Below, in pieces: positions 7,599 to 14,769 of a DNA stretch of 36,558 bases (positions are counted from its first letter, which is position 1; each line of letters starts with the position of its first letter). The stretch covers positions 1 through 36,558 of the forward strand of contig CAZCTC010000078.1 in assembly GCA_964501335.1 (NCBI GenBank), written 5' to 3'. Both the position numbers and the translations under genes were made by a program. Source of the stretch: CAZCTC01 sp964501335 (lineage in GTDB: Bacteria > Chloroflexota > Anaerolineae > B4-G1 > SLSP01). The notes beneath the pieces were generated by a model. That model was not told where the DNA came from. It ran no database searches and was given only the letters and a program-made list of their open reading frames with translations.

Positions 7599-8129
7599 AT
7601 GTATCTGGACAAAGCCCGGGCGACCTTTGATCAGTTCAATCTGATCCTTCCTGGAAATATGGTTCCCTGCACGATTGAAGAAGTCGAGGCTTTAGAGAAG
7701 CAGTTCGGTGTGAAATTGCCGGCGGCTTACAAAGAGTATCTTTTGTGGATGGGACATGAAGCCTATCGATTCTTCAATGGGATCAATTGCTTTTACGAAG
7801 ATCTGGAAGACAACCGGAGCACCGCCGTGGAGATTTTGAAGCGAGATAACCTGTGGAATGAGTTCACCCAGGATGCTTTCTTCTTTTCCATGTATGACCA
7901 GTTCCAGTTCCACTTTTTCAAGCTTTCCGAAGGGGATGATCCGCGCGTTTTCCATTACATGGAAAACATTGAGGAACCGGGCCGTGTAAACAAAGGGATT
8001 ACCTTGCTGGCTCCCAGTTTTAGCCGTTATATGGAAATGATGGTAGAAGAGGATGTGGCTTATCTGACAAAGCTCATTCAGTCGGGAAGTCTGAAGGATG
8101 GTCAGTCGTGGGTTCACATTGTGTCTTGA
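7599..8129 (+). CDS. SUKH/SMI1-KNR4 family protein, likely immunity protein
   Basis: The 176-residue product has the SUKH (SMI1/KNR4) signature near its start: 'CTIEEVEALEKQFGVKLPAAYKEYLLWMGHE' spread over residues 27-57, in which a T-x-E-E-I/V helix, an L-P-x-x-Y-K turn and a following F/L-x-x-x-G motif are conserved. The C-terminal half has the strand-rich pattern typical of the fold. SUKH proteins are the largest class of immunity proteins of bacterial polymorphic toxins and neutralise nuclease or other toxin domains in the cytoplasm. AAAGGAG lies five to eight bases before the ATG. No toxin gene is nearby, so its target cannot be named. Confidence 0.85.
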   Translation: MYLDKARATFDQFNLILPGNMVPCTIEEVEALEKQFGVKLPAAYKEYLLWMGHEAYRFFNGINCFYEDLEDNRSTAVEILKRDNLWNEFTQDAFFFSMYDQFQFHFFKLSEGDDPRVFHYMENIEEPGRVNKGITLLAPSFSRYMEMMVEEDVAYLTKLIQSGSLKDGQSWVHIVS

Positions 8130-8156
8130 CCCTGAGTAAGCGTGACAAGGAGCCCC

Positions 8157-8528
8157 ATGAATAAATCGAAGGAAGAACTAATTGAGAAAATCGCGGCCCT
8201 GGAGGGATATAGCTATAAACTCTGGAGCTATCATTGCAGCCATTCTCAACTTACCATGTTGGGCGTAAGAGAACCAGATGGATTTTTTCGGGGAATCCAG
8301 ATTAAATTCGAAGCCGTGGAATACCTGCGAATGCCCGTGTTTTTGAATTATGCCCATTTTCGGATGGGGACAGAAGAAGAATTTGAAGCCGCCATCAGTG
8401 AAGTTATTAAACCCTCCCGCCACAGTTTACAGGTGGGGTATCAGCTTTTCATTTTTGAAGGCCCCAATGTAAAGGCCTGGATATTAAGTTCGATCATTGA
8501 CATTGAATATAAATGTCCCCTGGTTTAG
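8157..8528 (+). CDS. Unknown 123-aa soluble protein
   Basis: No family was recognised. The product is soluble, with an N-terminal helix ('KSKEELIEKIAALEGYSYK') followed by alternating strands ('LTMLGVREPDGFFRGIQIKF') and a C-terminal 'VGYQLFIFEGPNVKAWILSS'. The size and the helix-then-sheet order resemble small immunity proteins, and it lies 27 bases after the SUKH gene. I chose ATG 8157, with AAGGAG four bases before it, over a GTG at 8142 that has no such site. Its C-terminus is followed closely by the next membrane gene. Confidence 0.65.
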   Translation: MNKSKEELIEKIAALEGYSYKLWSYHCSHSQLTMLGVREPDGFFRGIQIKFEAVEYLRMPVFLNYAHFRMGTEEEFEAAISEVIKPSRHSLQVGYQLFIFEGPNVKAWILSSIIDIEYKCPLV

Positions 8529-8550
8529 AGCACGGATCGGGGAAAAAAAT

Positions 8551-9009
8551 GTGAAAAGAATTCACCTGGCTTTTTTGATGGATATCATTATTTCTATCGG
8601 TCTGATAGTCGAATGTCTGATTCTTGGCGGTGTTATAGGGGGAAAGGAAACCTGGTTTACCTTTCTCAAAGGATTTAATGTTCATTGGCAATTTTACACT
8701 TCTCCCCTGGTCGGTCTTGCTTTTGCTAACAGATTCGGAATCGCCTACCCTCTCCTTCGCAACCATAAGAATATCTACCTTTTTATTGTTGGGTTTTGTG
8801 TTTTTCTTACGACAGGAGAGATTGCTCTTGAGGTCTTTTTTAGATTATTTGCATTTGGCAGCTTGTATGGTTTGCAAAACCTGGTTTTTATAGGATTGAG
8901 CCAGCTTATCATATATTCCATTTGTCTTATAGCGACTGTTTACTACGAAGTACGCCTCAGATTAGGGAAGTATGACGCTATGATGAGCACATTGCGATAC
9001 ATGCGTTGA
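8551..9009 (+). CDS. Four-helix membrane protein, unknown
   Basis: The 152-residue product has four predicted membrane helices: about residues 6-28 ('LAFLMDIIISIGLIVECLI'), 45-62, 78-100 ('NIYLFIVGFCVFLTTG') and 112-135. It ends with a short basic tail. I chose GTG 8551, in frame and preceded by GGGGAA, because the earlier ATG at 8497 lies inside the previous gene. Membrane proteins of this kind appear among immunity genes against pore-forming toxins, but there is no direct evidence here. Confidence 0.6.
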   Translation: MKRIHLAFLMDIIISIGLIVECLILGGVIGGKETWFTFLKGFNVHWQFYTSPLVGLAFANRFGIAYPLLRNHKNIYLFIVGFCVFLTTGEIALEVFFRLFAFGSLYGLQNLVFIGLSQLIIYSICLIATVYYEVRLRLGKYDAMMSTLRYMR

Positions 9010-9037
9010 GCTATCATAACATTCGGAGGTAACCACA

Positions 9038-9436
9038 ATGTCAGAACAAGAAACAGCCTTTTTGAGAGAAATTTATTCCTTGACGAAATCCACGGTAGAT
9101 GATTTGAATCGGTTGCTTTTTGAGAAAATTCCCGGTGAAACTTATACGTTCAGGTTTACACCCGATCAGTTGAAAATCCTGGAAAATCTGAATTTAGAAC
9201 CGGCGGAAGCTGAGCTTCTGAAAAAAGCTTTGAGGATTATGGCGATGAAAGTGGTCTACGATACTTTGTGCGTGATCGACGGCATTGTTTATACGGAGGA
9301 AAAGGTAGGCGATCTGGCGTTGATTGACCGGGAAACGGGACAAAACATTGCCGACGATTTTCTTTATGAAGCATTTGTAGGCGTAGTGATCGATCATGAA
9401 AATGAAGCCGGGGAACATGTTTTTGACCCGGGCTGA
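9038..9436 (+). CDS. Unknown 132-aa acidic protein
   Basis: I do not recognise this protein. It is acidic and helical in its first two thirds ('EIYSLTKSTVDDLNRLLFEK', 'AEAELLKKALRIMAMKVVYD'), then has a strand-turn segment ('CVIDGIVYTEEKVGDLALID') and ends 'HENEAGEHVFDPG'. GGAGG lies about seven bases before the ATG. It is the last gene of the plus-strand array and ends 77 bases before a strong bidirectional terminator. Length and charge fit a small immunity protein; that is only an inference from the neighbourhood. Confidence 0.65.
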   Translation: MSEQETAFLREIYSLTKSTVDDLNRLLFEKIPGETYTFRFTPDQLKILENLNLEPAEAELLKKALRIMAMKVVYDTLCVIDGIVYTEEKVGDLALIDRETGQNIADDFLYEAFVGVVIDHENEAGEHVFDPG

Positions 9437-9512
9437 TATGCGTCACGGTGGTCGATCCTCCTCAGCAGTCACAACAGAGGGATATCATCGGATAGGTAAT
9501 TTAAAGAGCCAA

Positions 9513-9543
9513 CCCGCCGGCAATCATTCCGACTGCCGGCGGG
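9513..9543. terminator. Bidirectional terminator between convergent units
   Basis: CCCGCCGGCA (9513-9522) and TGCCGGCGGG (9534-9543) form a perfect 10-bp stem with an 11-base loop, followed by CCTTTCT on the plus strand. It lies between the end of the plus-strand array (9436) and the end of the minus-strand block (9556). Confidence 0.75.
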
Positions 9544-9555
9544 CCTTTCTAAACT

Positions 9556-10011
9556 TTACTCCGCCACCGCCTCAACTCGTCGCCGCTCCCGCTTCTGTTT
9601 CCGCTCCGGCTTCTCCGCGATCTCCCAGCTCAGCACCACCACCTCGGTCTCCCGCCGCTGCAGGCGGACATGATCCGCGATCCCTTCCAACACCTCCAGG
9701 GCTTTCTTGACCGCGCCCTCGTCAGGATTCGTGATCCGCTCCAGCGCCCGTTTCAACGTTTCTTCCGTGTCGCGCTGCTGGATCAATCCCTGCACCCGGA
9801 TGTAATCGCCCTTCTTGGGCAGGTCGGCCTGACGGGCCAGGAAATAGTTGAACCGCACCGACACGGCGTCGAAATTCTTGCCGTCGGGATTGCCCGGCAT
9901 CCCGGGGCGCCGGGGCACCGCCAGGCGCAGGCAGGTGTCGCCGTTCAGATTCCACTGGCCGACCACGGCCCCTTCCAAAACGACCGCGTTGCTCGAAGTT
10001 TGTTCTGTCAT
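9556..10011 (-). CDS. OB-fold single-stranded-DNA-binding-like protein
   Basis: The 151-residue product begins with an OB-fold pattern: 'VVLEGAVVGQW' (strand 1), 'TCLRLAVPRRPG' (strand 2), 'DAVSVRFNYFLARQ' (strand 3) and 'KKGDYIRVQGLIQQRD' (strands 4 and 5), matching the layout of bacterial SSB. The C-terminal part (about 85-150) is a charged helical and basic tail and lacks the acidic DDDIPF-type tip of housekeeping SSB. It is the last gene of its unit and follows a membrane coiled-coil protein by 26 bases. An SSB-type protein in this cluster fits a DNA-handling role; a second OB-fold gene lies at 15731. Its ssDNA binding is inferred from fold only. Confidence 0.65.
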   Translation of the reverse strand: MTEQTSSNAVVLEGAVVGQWNLNGDTCLRLAVPRRPGMPGNPDGKNFDAVSVRFNYFLARQADLPKKGDYIRVQGLIQQRDTEETLKRALERITNPDEGAVKKALEVLEGIADHVRLQRRETEVVVLSWEIAEKPERKQKRERRRVEAVAE

Positions 10012-10037
10012 CGTGTTTTCTCCTTGATTTTGATTTT

Positions 10038-10616
10038 CTACTTGACCTTCAACTTAGGCGCCAGGCGCATCACTGCGTACCACGGCGCCGATTCCGCTTC
10101 CCAGGGATGCAGCCCCGGATCCGCCTGGAGCAGGGTGCGCCAGAGCAGAGCCACATCCAGGCGGGCTTCCGGGTAGAGCGCCGCGTCGATCGGCGTGAGC
10201 TGCGCCAGGTCGCGCTTGCTCAGCAACCCGGCTTCGACCAAGCGGCGCGGCTGCGGCGTGAGCACCAGGCTGGCGCCGCCGTCCTGGAAACTGATCTCGA
10301 TCCAGGCCGGATCGCTGCCGGCCAGGGCCAGCGCGGGCTGCCGGGTGGTCTCAAAGGCCCGTTGCATCAACTTGAGTGCCACCGGTTTCCAGCCGTTGGT
10401 GGGATCAGCGCGCAACTGCTGCTGGAGCAGCTCGCCGTAACGGGCCATTTCGGCCGCATGTTTCTCTTCCTGGAGCCGGGCCTTTTCCTTGCGGTAGGTC
10501 TGCTCCAGCTTATTCACGGCCCGCGCCACCCGGCCGTTGGAGACGGTCACGGCGGCGCCCAGGGCCAGACCTGAAATCAACAACATCAACAAAGCCAGCC
10601 ATTCTACGGGGGTCAT
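10038..10616 (-). CDS. Membrane-anchored coiled-coil protein
   Basis: The 192-residue product has one N-terminal membrane helix (about residues 5-27, 'EWLALLMLLISGLALGAAV'), a charged coiled-coil stretch (about 30-75, rich in Glu, Lys, Gln) and a soluble C-terminal domain (about 85-192) of unknown family. It therefore probably faces the cytoplasm from the membrane and assembles with other machine parts. It sits between the large surface protein and an OB-fold gene. An intergenic palindromic element (10650-10737) separates it from the surface-protein gene. Confidence 0.65.
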   Translation of the reverse strand: MTPVEWLALLMLLISGLALGAAVTVSNGRVARAVNKLEQTYRKEKARLQEEKHAAEMARYGELLQQQLRADPTNGWKPVALKLMQRAFETTRQPALALAGSDPAWIEISFQDGGASLVLTPQPRRLVEAGLLSKRDLAQLTPIDAALYPEARLDVALLWRTLLQADPGLHPWEAESAPWYAVMRLAPKLKVK

Positions 10617-10649
10617 CGAAGCTCCTTTCTTTTCAAGTAAAGTTTTTTC

Positions 10650-10737
10650 AACGCCAGGAGGCCATGGAAGAATGGAAGTTGGAAGTTTGGAAGGAATCTT
10701 CCAGCTTCCATTCTTCCGCTTTTCCGGCCCGGGCGTT
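10650..10737. repeat. GGAAG-family palindromic element, copy 1
   Basis: A stem of 20 bases with one mismatch (10666-10685 with 10698-10717) is built of GGAAG-type units. Outer arms AACGCC (10650-10655) and GGCGTT (10732-10737) extend it. The stop codon of the surface-protein gene (10736-10738) lies at its edge. Related copies are at 13268 and 23331. Confidence 0.75.
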
Positions 10738-13369
10738 AAAATTCCAGTTTTTCAGCCGAGATAACTTTCATAAGTTTGAAGACTGCGAGAGATCGGCGAT
10801 CCAGCACGGTAGCCAGCCCGATCAGCAGCAGCATGCCGGCGCTGCCGAGGGGCAACCACAGGCCGCCGGCGCGAGCCGGGGGCAAATCGGGCTTTCTACC
10901 CTTGACGGCCTTTCCCGGCAATTCTTTAGGTAACGCAGGCTGGAGCGTAGGCTCCGGCATGGGTATCTGCGTCGGCGTGACTGTGGGCTGTGGGGTGGCC
11001 GTAGGCAATGCCGGCGTTTCCTGCAGGAGGGGCTTTGCCGTCGGTGTGACGGTGGGCCGCGGCGTCGAGGTCGGGGACGGCGTGCCGGTTGCGGTGGGCA
11101 TGGCTGTGGCGGTGGGCTCTTCCTGCCCGGCAACAGGCTGCGGGATGGCGGTCGGCTGCGGCGTTGGGGTGACGATAGGCCGTGGGGTAGCTGTCGCGGT
11201 GGGTGTGGCCGTCGGCGTGACCGGAGCCTCGGTGATCTGCACGGTCCCTGTCACGACGCGATTCCAACCCGCAAGATCGACCACGGTAAGCTGTACGGGA
11301 TAGATCCCGGCCGGCAGGCGGCGGCCGGCTGTATCGGCGCCGTTCCAGGATTGTGTTGTCGGTGGGATGCCGGTCCCTTCCCAGGTTTGTACCAGGCCCG
11401 TCCCTCGCGCTCTCAGGATTTCCAGCCGCCAGCTCTCCAGGCCGGAGCCGACATCCCAGGCATTGGTTTGCAGAACCAGGATCTCGCCGCAGCCAGGGCA
11501 GAAGGTGCCGCCCATCAAAGTGGCGCTGGGAGGCAGGGTATCCAGCTTGAGTTTCAGGGTGCGGGCCGTTTCCCGGTTGCCGGCGCGGTCCTCGCTGAAG
11601 TACGGGAAATTGAAGACTCCATCGGTGGCGAAGGTCATGGTAGGGGCCAGCAGGGCGAGGCCGTCCAGGTAGATGTCGGCGATGCCGGAGGCCGCATCCT
11701 GGGCGGTGAAGGTCGCCAGGACGGTGCCGGTGTACCAGCCGTTGCGGCCCGGGGGACCTGATAGATCGACGGTGGTCTGTGGCGCTTGCGTGTCGATCCA
11801 GATTTCCAGACTTTGCTCCGCTTCCTGGTTGCCCAGCAGATCGGCAGAGCGATAGCTCACAGTGTGAGAACCGTCGCCATTCACGGTAAATGGACCAGCG
11901 TAAGTGGTCCATGATCCGCCGTCGATCCGGTATTCAGTGCCATCCACGCCGACGCCGGCATCGGTCGCCGTCAGGGTCACGGTGACAGAAGAGCGATGCC
12001 AGGCGCCGTTGCCGGCGGTCCCGTTCAGGGCGGCAGCCGTGTGGGGCGGGGTGTTGTCGATGTGGACCAGGCGCGTGGTGGGCGTTTCCAGGTTGCCGGC
12101 CTGATCCTCGGCCCGGGAACTGAGCAGGGTATCGCCGTCGGGGCTGGCCGTGGTATCCCAGGTGGCGCTCCAGGCCGTGGTGCCCGAGACCGGGGTCCAG
12201 AGCACGCCGCCGTCGGTGGCATAGCTGACCGCGGCCAGGCCGGAGGTCGCATCCCAGGCGGTGCCGTTGACCTGGATGCTGCCGTGGATCCATTCGTTGT
12301 TGGCCGGGCTTTGGATCGCCGAACCGGGCGGGGTGGTATCGATAGCGAGGGGCAGGGTTTGGACGGCGGAGACGTTGCCGGCTTCATCGACCGCGTTGTA
12401 TTCCAGGGTGTGCAGCCCGTCGCCGGCAACGGTAAAGGGGCCATGGTAATACCACAAGTCTCCGTCCAGCCGGTAGTTGATGTCGCGTACGCCAGCCCAG
12501 GCGTCAGTGGCCTCCAGGGCGATCTGGACCGGAGCCTTCGACCAGCCGTTATTGCCCGGTGTTCCGCTAGGGATGACCATGACGGTGGGCGGCTCGATAT
12601 CGGCGTCGGTCTGGAGCCAATCGATCTCCAGGTCGGACCAGTTGCCGGGTGTGGATTGTGTGACGTAGCTGCCCATCCACAGAGTGCGGGGTGTGGTGGG
12701 CAACGTGTCGCCGGCGCCGATCTCGGTGCCATCGAGGAGCAGCGTATAGGTTGGCCCATCGACGTTCAGTTCCAGGGTATGCCAGGCGGTATCCACGCCG
12801 GCGATGGTGTCCTGGCTGTAGTGGGTGTTGCCGAAGGCGACGATCTCGAAGACGTGCTCGCCGGCATTGCGCACCTGATAGATCCACAGGAGGTTTTGCC
12901 ACTTTTCACGGAGGGGATCGGCGGCAGGTTGCCGGGCGATCGTGAAGCCGGAGTCGGAGCCCAGGGCGATGGCGGTGCCGTAGGTGGAGGCCTCGGTGTA
13001 GCGGAAGCGCAGGGCCAGAATCCAGTGGGGATGGATGCCCGTGGAATAAGGAGTCACGCCCGGATAGACGCTGCGCCCGACGATGGGGAACTCGGTGCCG
13101 CCGTCGCCTTGCAGGCGCAGCACGCCGCCGGTATTGAAATCGACGACGTTAGACCCCTGACCCGGGTCGAAGCTCCAACCAGAGTTGCCGCCGTTGAAGT
13201 CGTCGCGGAGCAGTGTGGCACCGAGCACTGGAGTGACTAAGGCCAGGAGCAACAGAAGCAGGGAGAGTTGGAAGATTGGAAGTCTGGAAGGCTGTTTCCG
13301 GTTCTTCCAGGCTTCCATTCTTCCAAACTTCCAATTCTTGTTTAAATCAAAGGCCGGTAACATATCCAC
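10736..13369 (-). CDS. Large surface protein with OmpL47/Ig-like repeats and TP-rich stalk
   Basis: The 877-residue product begins with a signal peptide ('LSLLLLLLALVTPVLGA', about 36-52). It continues with a lectin/glucanase-type jelly-roll domain (about 55-260), then four OmpL47-type repeats, each with the pattern NGW...TATDA..GV....YR.DGG.W..Y.GPFTV.GDG.H...Y...D.AGN (about 270-590). A FlgD-type Ig domain follows ('WNGADTAGRRLPAGIYPV', about 645-700). A Thr-Pro-Ala stalk (about 705-810) leads to a C-terminal membrane helix ('LWLPLGSAGMLLLIGLATVL'). The stalk is characteristic of Chloroflexota surface proteins. It is probably displayed outside the cell and anchored by its C-terminus. The codons for residues about 12-36 consist of a palindromic repeat, so the n-region before the signal peptide is repeat-derived. 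Role in the pilus machine is inferred from position. Confidence 0.85.
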   Translation of the reverse strand: MDMLPAFDLNKNWKFGRMEAWKNRKQPSRLPIFQLSLLLLLLALVTPVLGATLLRDDFNGGNSGWSFDPGQGSNVVDFNTGGVLRLQGDGGTEFPIVGRSVYPGVTPYSTGIHPHWILALRFRYTEASTYGTAIALGSDSGFTIARQPAADPLREKWQNLLWIYQVRNAGEHVFEIVAFGNTHYSQDTIAGVDTAWHTLELNVDGPTYTLLLDGTEIGAGDTLPTTPRTLWMGSYVTQSTPGNWSDLEIDWLQTDADIEPPTVMVIPSGTPGNNGWSKAPVQIALEATDAWAGVRDINYRLDGDLWYYHGPFTVAGDGLHTLEYNAVDEAGNVSAVQTLPLAIDTTPPGSAIQSPANNEWIHGSIQVNGTAWDATSGLAAVSYATDGGVLWTPVSGTTAWSATWDTTASPDGDTLLSSRAEDQAGNLETPTTRLVHIDNTPPHTAAALNGTAGNGAWHRSSVTVTLTATDAGVGVDGTEYRIDGGSWTTYAGPFTVNGDGSHTVSYRSADLLGNQEAEQSLEIWIDTQAPQTTVDLSGPPGRNGWYTGTVLATFTAQDAASGIADIYLDGLALLAPTMTFATDGVFNFPYFSEDRAGNRETARTLKLKLDTLPPSATLMGGTFCPGCGEILVLQTNAWDVGSGLESWRLEILRARGTGLVQTWEGTGIPPTTQSWNGADTAGRRLPAGIYPVQLTVVDLAGWNRVVTGTVQITEAPVTPTATPTATATPRPIVTPTPQPTAIPQPVAGQEEPTATAMPTATGTPSPTSTPRPTVTPTAKPLLQETPALPTATPQPTVTPTQIPMPEPTLQPALPKELPGKAVKGRKPDLPPARAGGLWLPLGSAGMLLLIGLATVLDRRSLAVFKLMKVISAEKLEF
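13268..13339. repeat. GGAAG-family palindromic element, copy 2, inside a coding region
   Basis: TTGGAAGATTGGAAG-type units on one side and CTTCCATTCTTCCAA-type units on the other form an inverted repeat. It lies within the first codons of the 877-residue surface protein and encodes its positively charged n-region ('FGRMEAWKNRKQPSRLPIF'). Confidence 0.7.
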
Positions 13370-13372
13370 CTC

Positions 13373-13576
13373 CTAATGTCGGAATAGCAGGATCAGCGAT
13401 CCGCCGGTGAAGGCGAGGGTGATGAGATGGCTCATGCAGACCCGAACGCGGGTGGCGGGCCGGTCCATGGTGTTGAGCAGGTAGTCCAGCAGCATTCCCA
13501 GGGTGTTGAGCGTGGCCAGAGCCAGCAAGCCGCGCACGATGTCGGCGACGAGGGGATCGACCGGGCCCCAGATCAC
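13373..13576 (-). CDS. Small two-helix membrane protein, 67 aa
   Basis: The frame starts with GTG at 13576, which overlaps the stop of the upstream gene (GTGA), so it is translationally coupled. The product has a hydrophobic segment 'VADIVRGLLALATLNTLGML', a basic middle ('NTMDRPATRVRVCM') and a second segment 'LITLAFTGGSLILLF'. It ends four bases before the start of the surface-protein gene. A longer frame running through 14071 exists here but overlaps a better gene, so only this C-terminal part is taken as real. Function unknown. Confidence 0.6.
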   Translation of the reverse strand: MIWGPVDPLVADIVRGLLALATLNTLGMLLDYLLNTMDRPATRVRVCMSHLITLAFTGGSLILLFRH

Positions 13577-14112
13577 AGCCACCTCAAGGTTTGGAAGGCC
13601 AGCCAACCCAGCGCCAGACCGGGGGCGGCCCAGGGTTGGCTTTCCCGGTTTGTGGCCAGGCTCAGGGTTCGCAGCAGCAGGTCGCCGGCCACCAGACAGA
13701 TCAGCGCCGGCAGGGTGGGATGCAGGGCCAGCAGACCCAGGCCAAGCCAGCGTTCCGCGTCGGTGGTCAGGCCGGCGAAGTTCAACCGGAGTAGCAGGAC
13801 GCCGGCGCTGACCAGCAGGGTGCTTTCCGGGCTGTGCCAGGTGGAGAGGGAGATCAGCAGGGCGTGGGCGAAGAGATCGACCAGCAGTTCTTCGCGGTTC
13901 AGCCAGACGTTGAAGACGGCGGCCAGCAGCATGAGGGCGCCCGGCCAGTCCTGGACGGCCAGCAACCGCAGCAGCGCCAGGTAGAGGAGCGGCGCGGCGA
14001 CGGCCTTGAGGCTCCAGGACCAACGGCGCAACAGGGCCAGCACCGCAGTCAGGGCAACCGGGAGGCCCCAACGGAGCAAGGATGTATCCAGCCAGGCCGG
14101 TGCGTCGATCAT
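13573..14112 (-). CDS. Multi-pass membrane protein, unknown
   Basis: The 179-residue product is leucine-rich, with about five membrane helices (about residues 15-30, 35-50, 55-70, 80-110, 120-150) and short polar loops ('RLNFAGLTTDAERW', 'LATNRESQPWAAPG'). I do not recognise a family. It follows the 96-residue membrane gene by three bases and overlaps the next by four (GTGA), so three small membrane proteins form a tight set before the large surface protein. Such a set could make a membrane platform for the machine; that is an inference. Confidence 0.65.
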   Translation of the reverse strand: MIDAPAWLDTSLLRWGLPVALTAVLALLRRWSWSLKAVAAPLLYLALLRLLAVQDWPGALMLLAAVFNVWLNREELLVDLFAHALLISLSTWHSPESTLLVSAGVLLLRLNFAGLTTDAERWLGLGLLALHPTLPALICLVAGDLLLRTLSLATNRESQPWAAPGLALGWLAFQTLRWL

Positions 14113-14115
14113 GGT

Positions 14116-14406
14116 TCAGCCTTTCTGTTCCTGCCGGCGGCGGCGCAACATCAGCACGGTTACGCCAATGCCGAAAAGTTCGATGAGCAGGGCGATGACC
14201 AGCAACAGCCAGAAGCCGGGGCCGGAGACCATGCTCAAAGCCAACGCGGCGATGATTTCGATCCCGCCGGCGGCCATCAAGAGGGCGCCGATCAGCATGG
14301 GAGTGGTGCGGCGGCGGCGGATCAGGAGCAGGGCTCCAAATGCCTCGACCATGGCGAGCAAAAAGAGCCCCAATGAGACGATGTCGCTTTCCAGTAACGT
14401 TTCCAT
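14116..14406 (-). CDS. Small three-helix membrane protein, 96 aa
   Basis: The product has three hydrophobic segments (about residues 8-28, 37-60 and 63-85) with a basic turn 'IRRRRTTP' after the first and a basic tail 'LRRRRQEQKG', so the basic loops should face the cytoplasm. It is the first gene of its unit. AAGGAG lies eight bases before the ATG. A terminator-type hairpin with a T-tract lies 50 bases upstream in the leader, so transcription is probably subject to attenuation there. Family unknown. Confidence 0.65.
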   Translation of the reverse strand: METLLESDIVSLGLFLLAMVEAFGALLLIRRRRTTPMLIGALLMAAGGIEIIAALALSMVSGPGFWLLLVIALLIELFGIGVTVLMLRRRRQEQKG

Positions 14407-14616
14407 GAATACTTCTCCTTGAATTTGATTAGCCTTATCGGCTGCGAGACAACAAAAAACAGGGCCACCTCCTGGCGCACTGTAAATCCAGGAGGCGGCC
14501 CTGTTTGAAGTCAGGTCCGCCGGAAGGCCCGAGGGCCTATCCGTGCGCGTTCATCAAAAGCAACAGCGCTGAGAAATCGAGGGGCTTACGCCCGGTCCGC
14601 GCGGTTGCCGATAAAG
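14407..14616 (-). promoter_or_regulatory. Leader of the 14406 unit with attenuator-like structure
   Basis: This 210-base gap has a GC-rich, structured part (about 14510-14610) with several small hairpins, ending in GGACCT, then a 19-bp terminator-type stem, a T-run and GTTGTCTC, then a ribosome-binding site and the start codon. The leader upstream of the 34475 gene has the same order of parts and the same GGACCT and GTTGTCTC words. This suggests a common cis-regulatory RNA or attenuator. I do not recognise a known riboswitch class. Confidence 0.45.
14457..14506 (-). terminator. Terminator-type hairpin in leader (copy 2)
   Basis: Read on the minus strand, a 19-bp stem (14488-14506 with 14457-14475, one G-U pair) is followed by TTTTTTGTTGTCTC. 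This is a strong intrinsic terminator placed within a leader, about 50 bases before the first start codon. Confidence 0.75.
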
Positions 14617-14736
14617 TTACTTTTTCTCTTTCAGTTCTTTTATTTCTTTTTCCAGCTTATCCACTTTAAAACCCAAAATGATAACAGCAATTCCCGTCAC
14701 TATTAAACCTAGTAGAGGCACCATTTCAGAGCCCAT
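14617..14736 (-). CDS. Small membrane peptide, 39 aa
   Basis: The frame encodes a short N-terminus, one membrane helix ('VPLLGLIVTGIAVIILGF') and a charged amphipathic tail ('KVDKLEKEIKELKEKK'), the plan of a single-pass peptide with a coiled-coil tail. It has a near-ideal ribosome-binding site (AGGAGGTGAT) six bases before the ATG, the main reason to call it real. It follows the kinase-fold gene by 33 bases and precedes the structured leader. It is too short for usual gene callers. Function unknown; a membrane peptide beside a HipA-like gene could be part of a toxin-type module, but this is speculative. Confidence 0.6.
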   Translation of the reverse strand: MGSEMVPLLGLIVTGIAVIILGFKVDKLEKEIKELKEKK

Positions 14737-14769
14737 GAGATCACCTCCTCGATGGGAATTTAGGGGTGG

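Noticed and set aside
3985..9436. Integron-like layout: recombinase divergent from a same-strand gene array
   Set aside because: The recombinase lacks the extra helix of integron integrases, the array genes overlap or have gaps too short for attC sites, and array genes also lie on the other side of it.
11996..13240. 414-aa plus-strand frame
   Set aside because: Gly/Val/Asp-rich composition and full overlap with the clearly real 877-aa surface protein on the other strand show it to be a shadow of GC-rich coding DNA.
13373..14071. 232-aa minus-strand frame
   Set aside because: Its N-terminal part is a shadow of the 179-aa membrane protein; only the coupled 67-codon end is kept.
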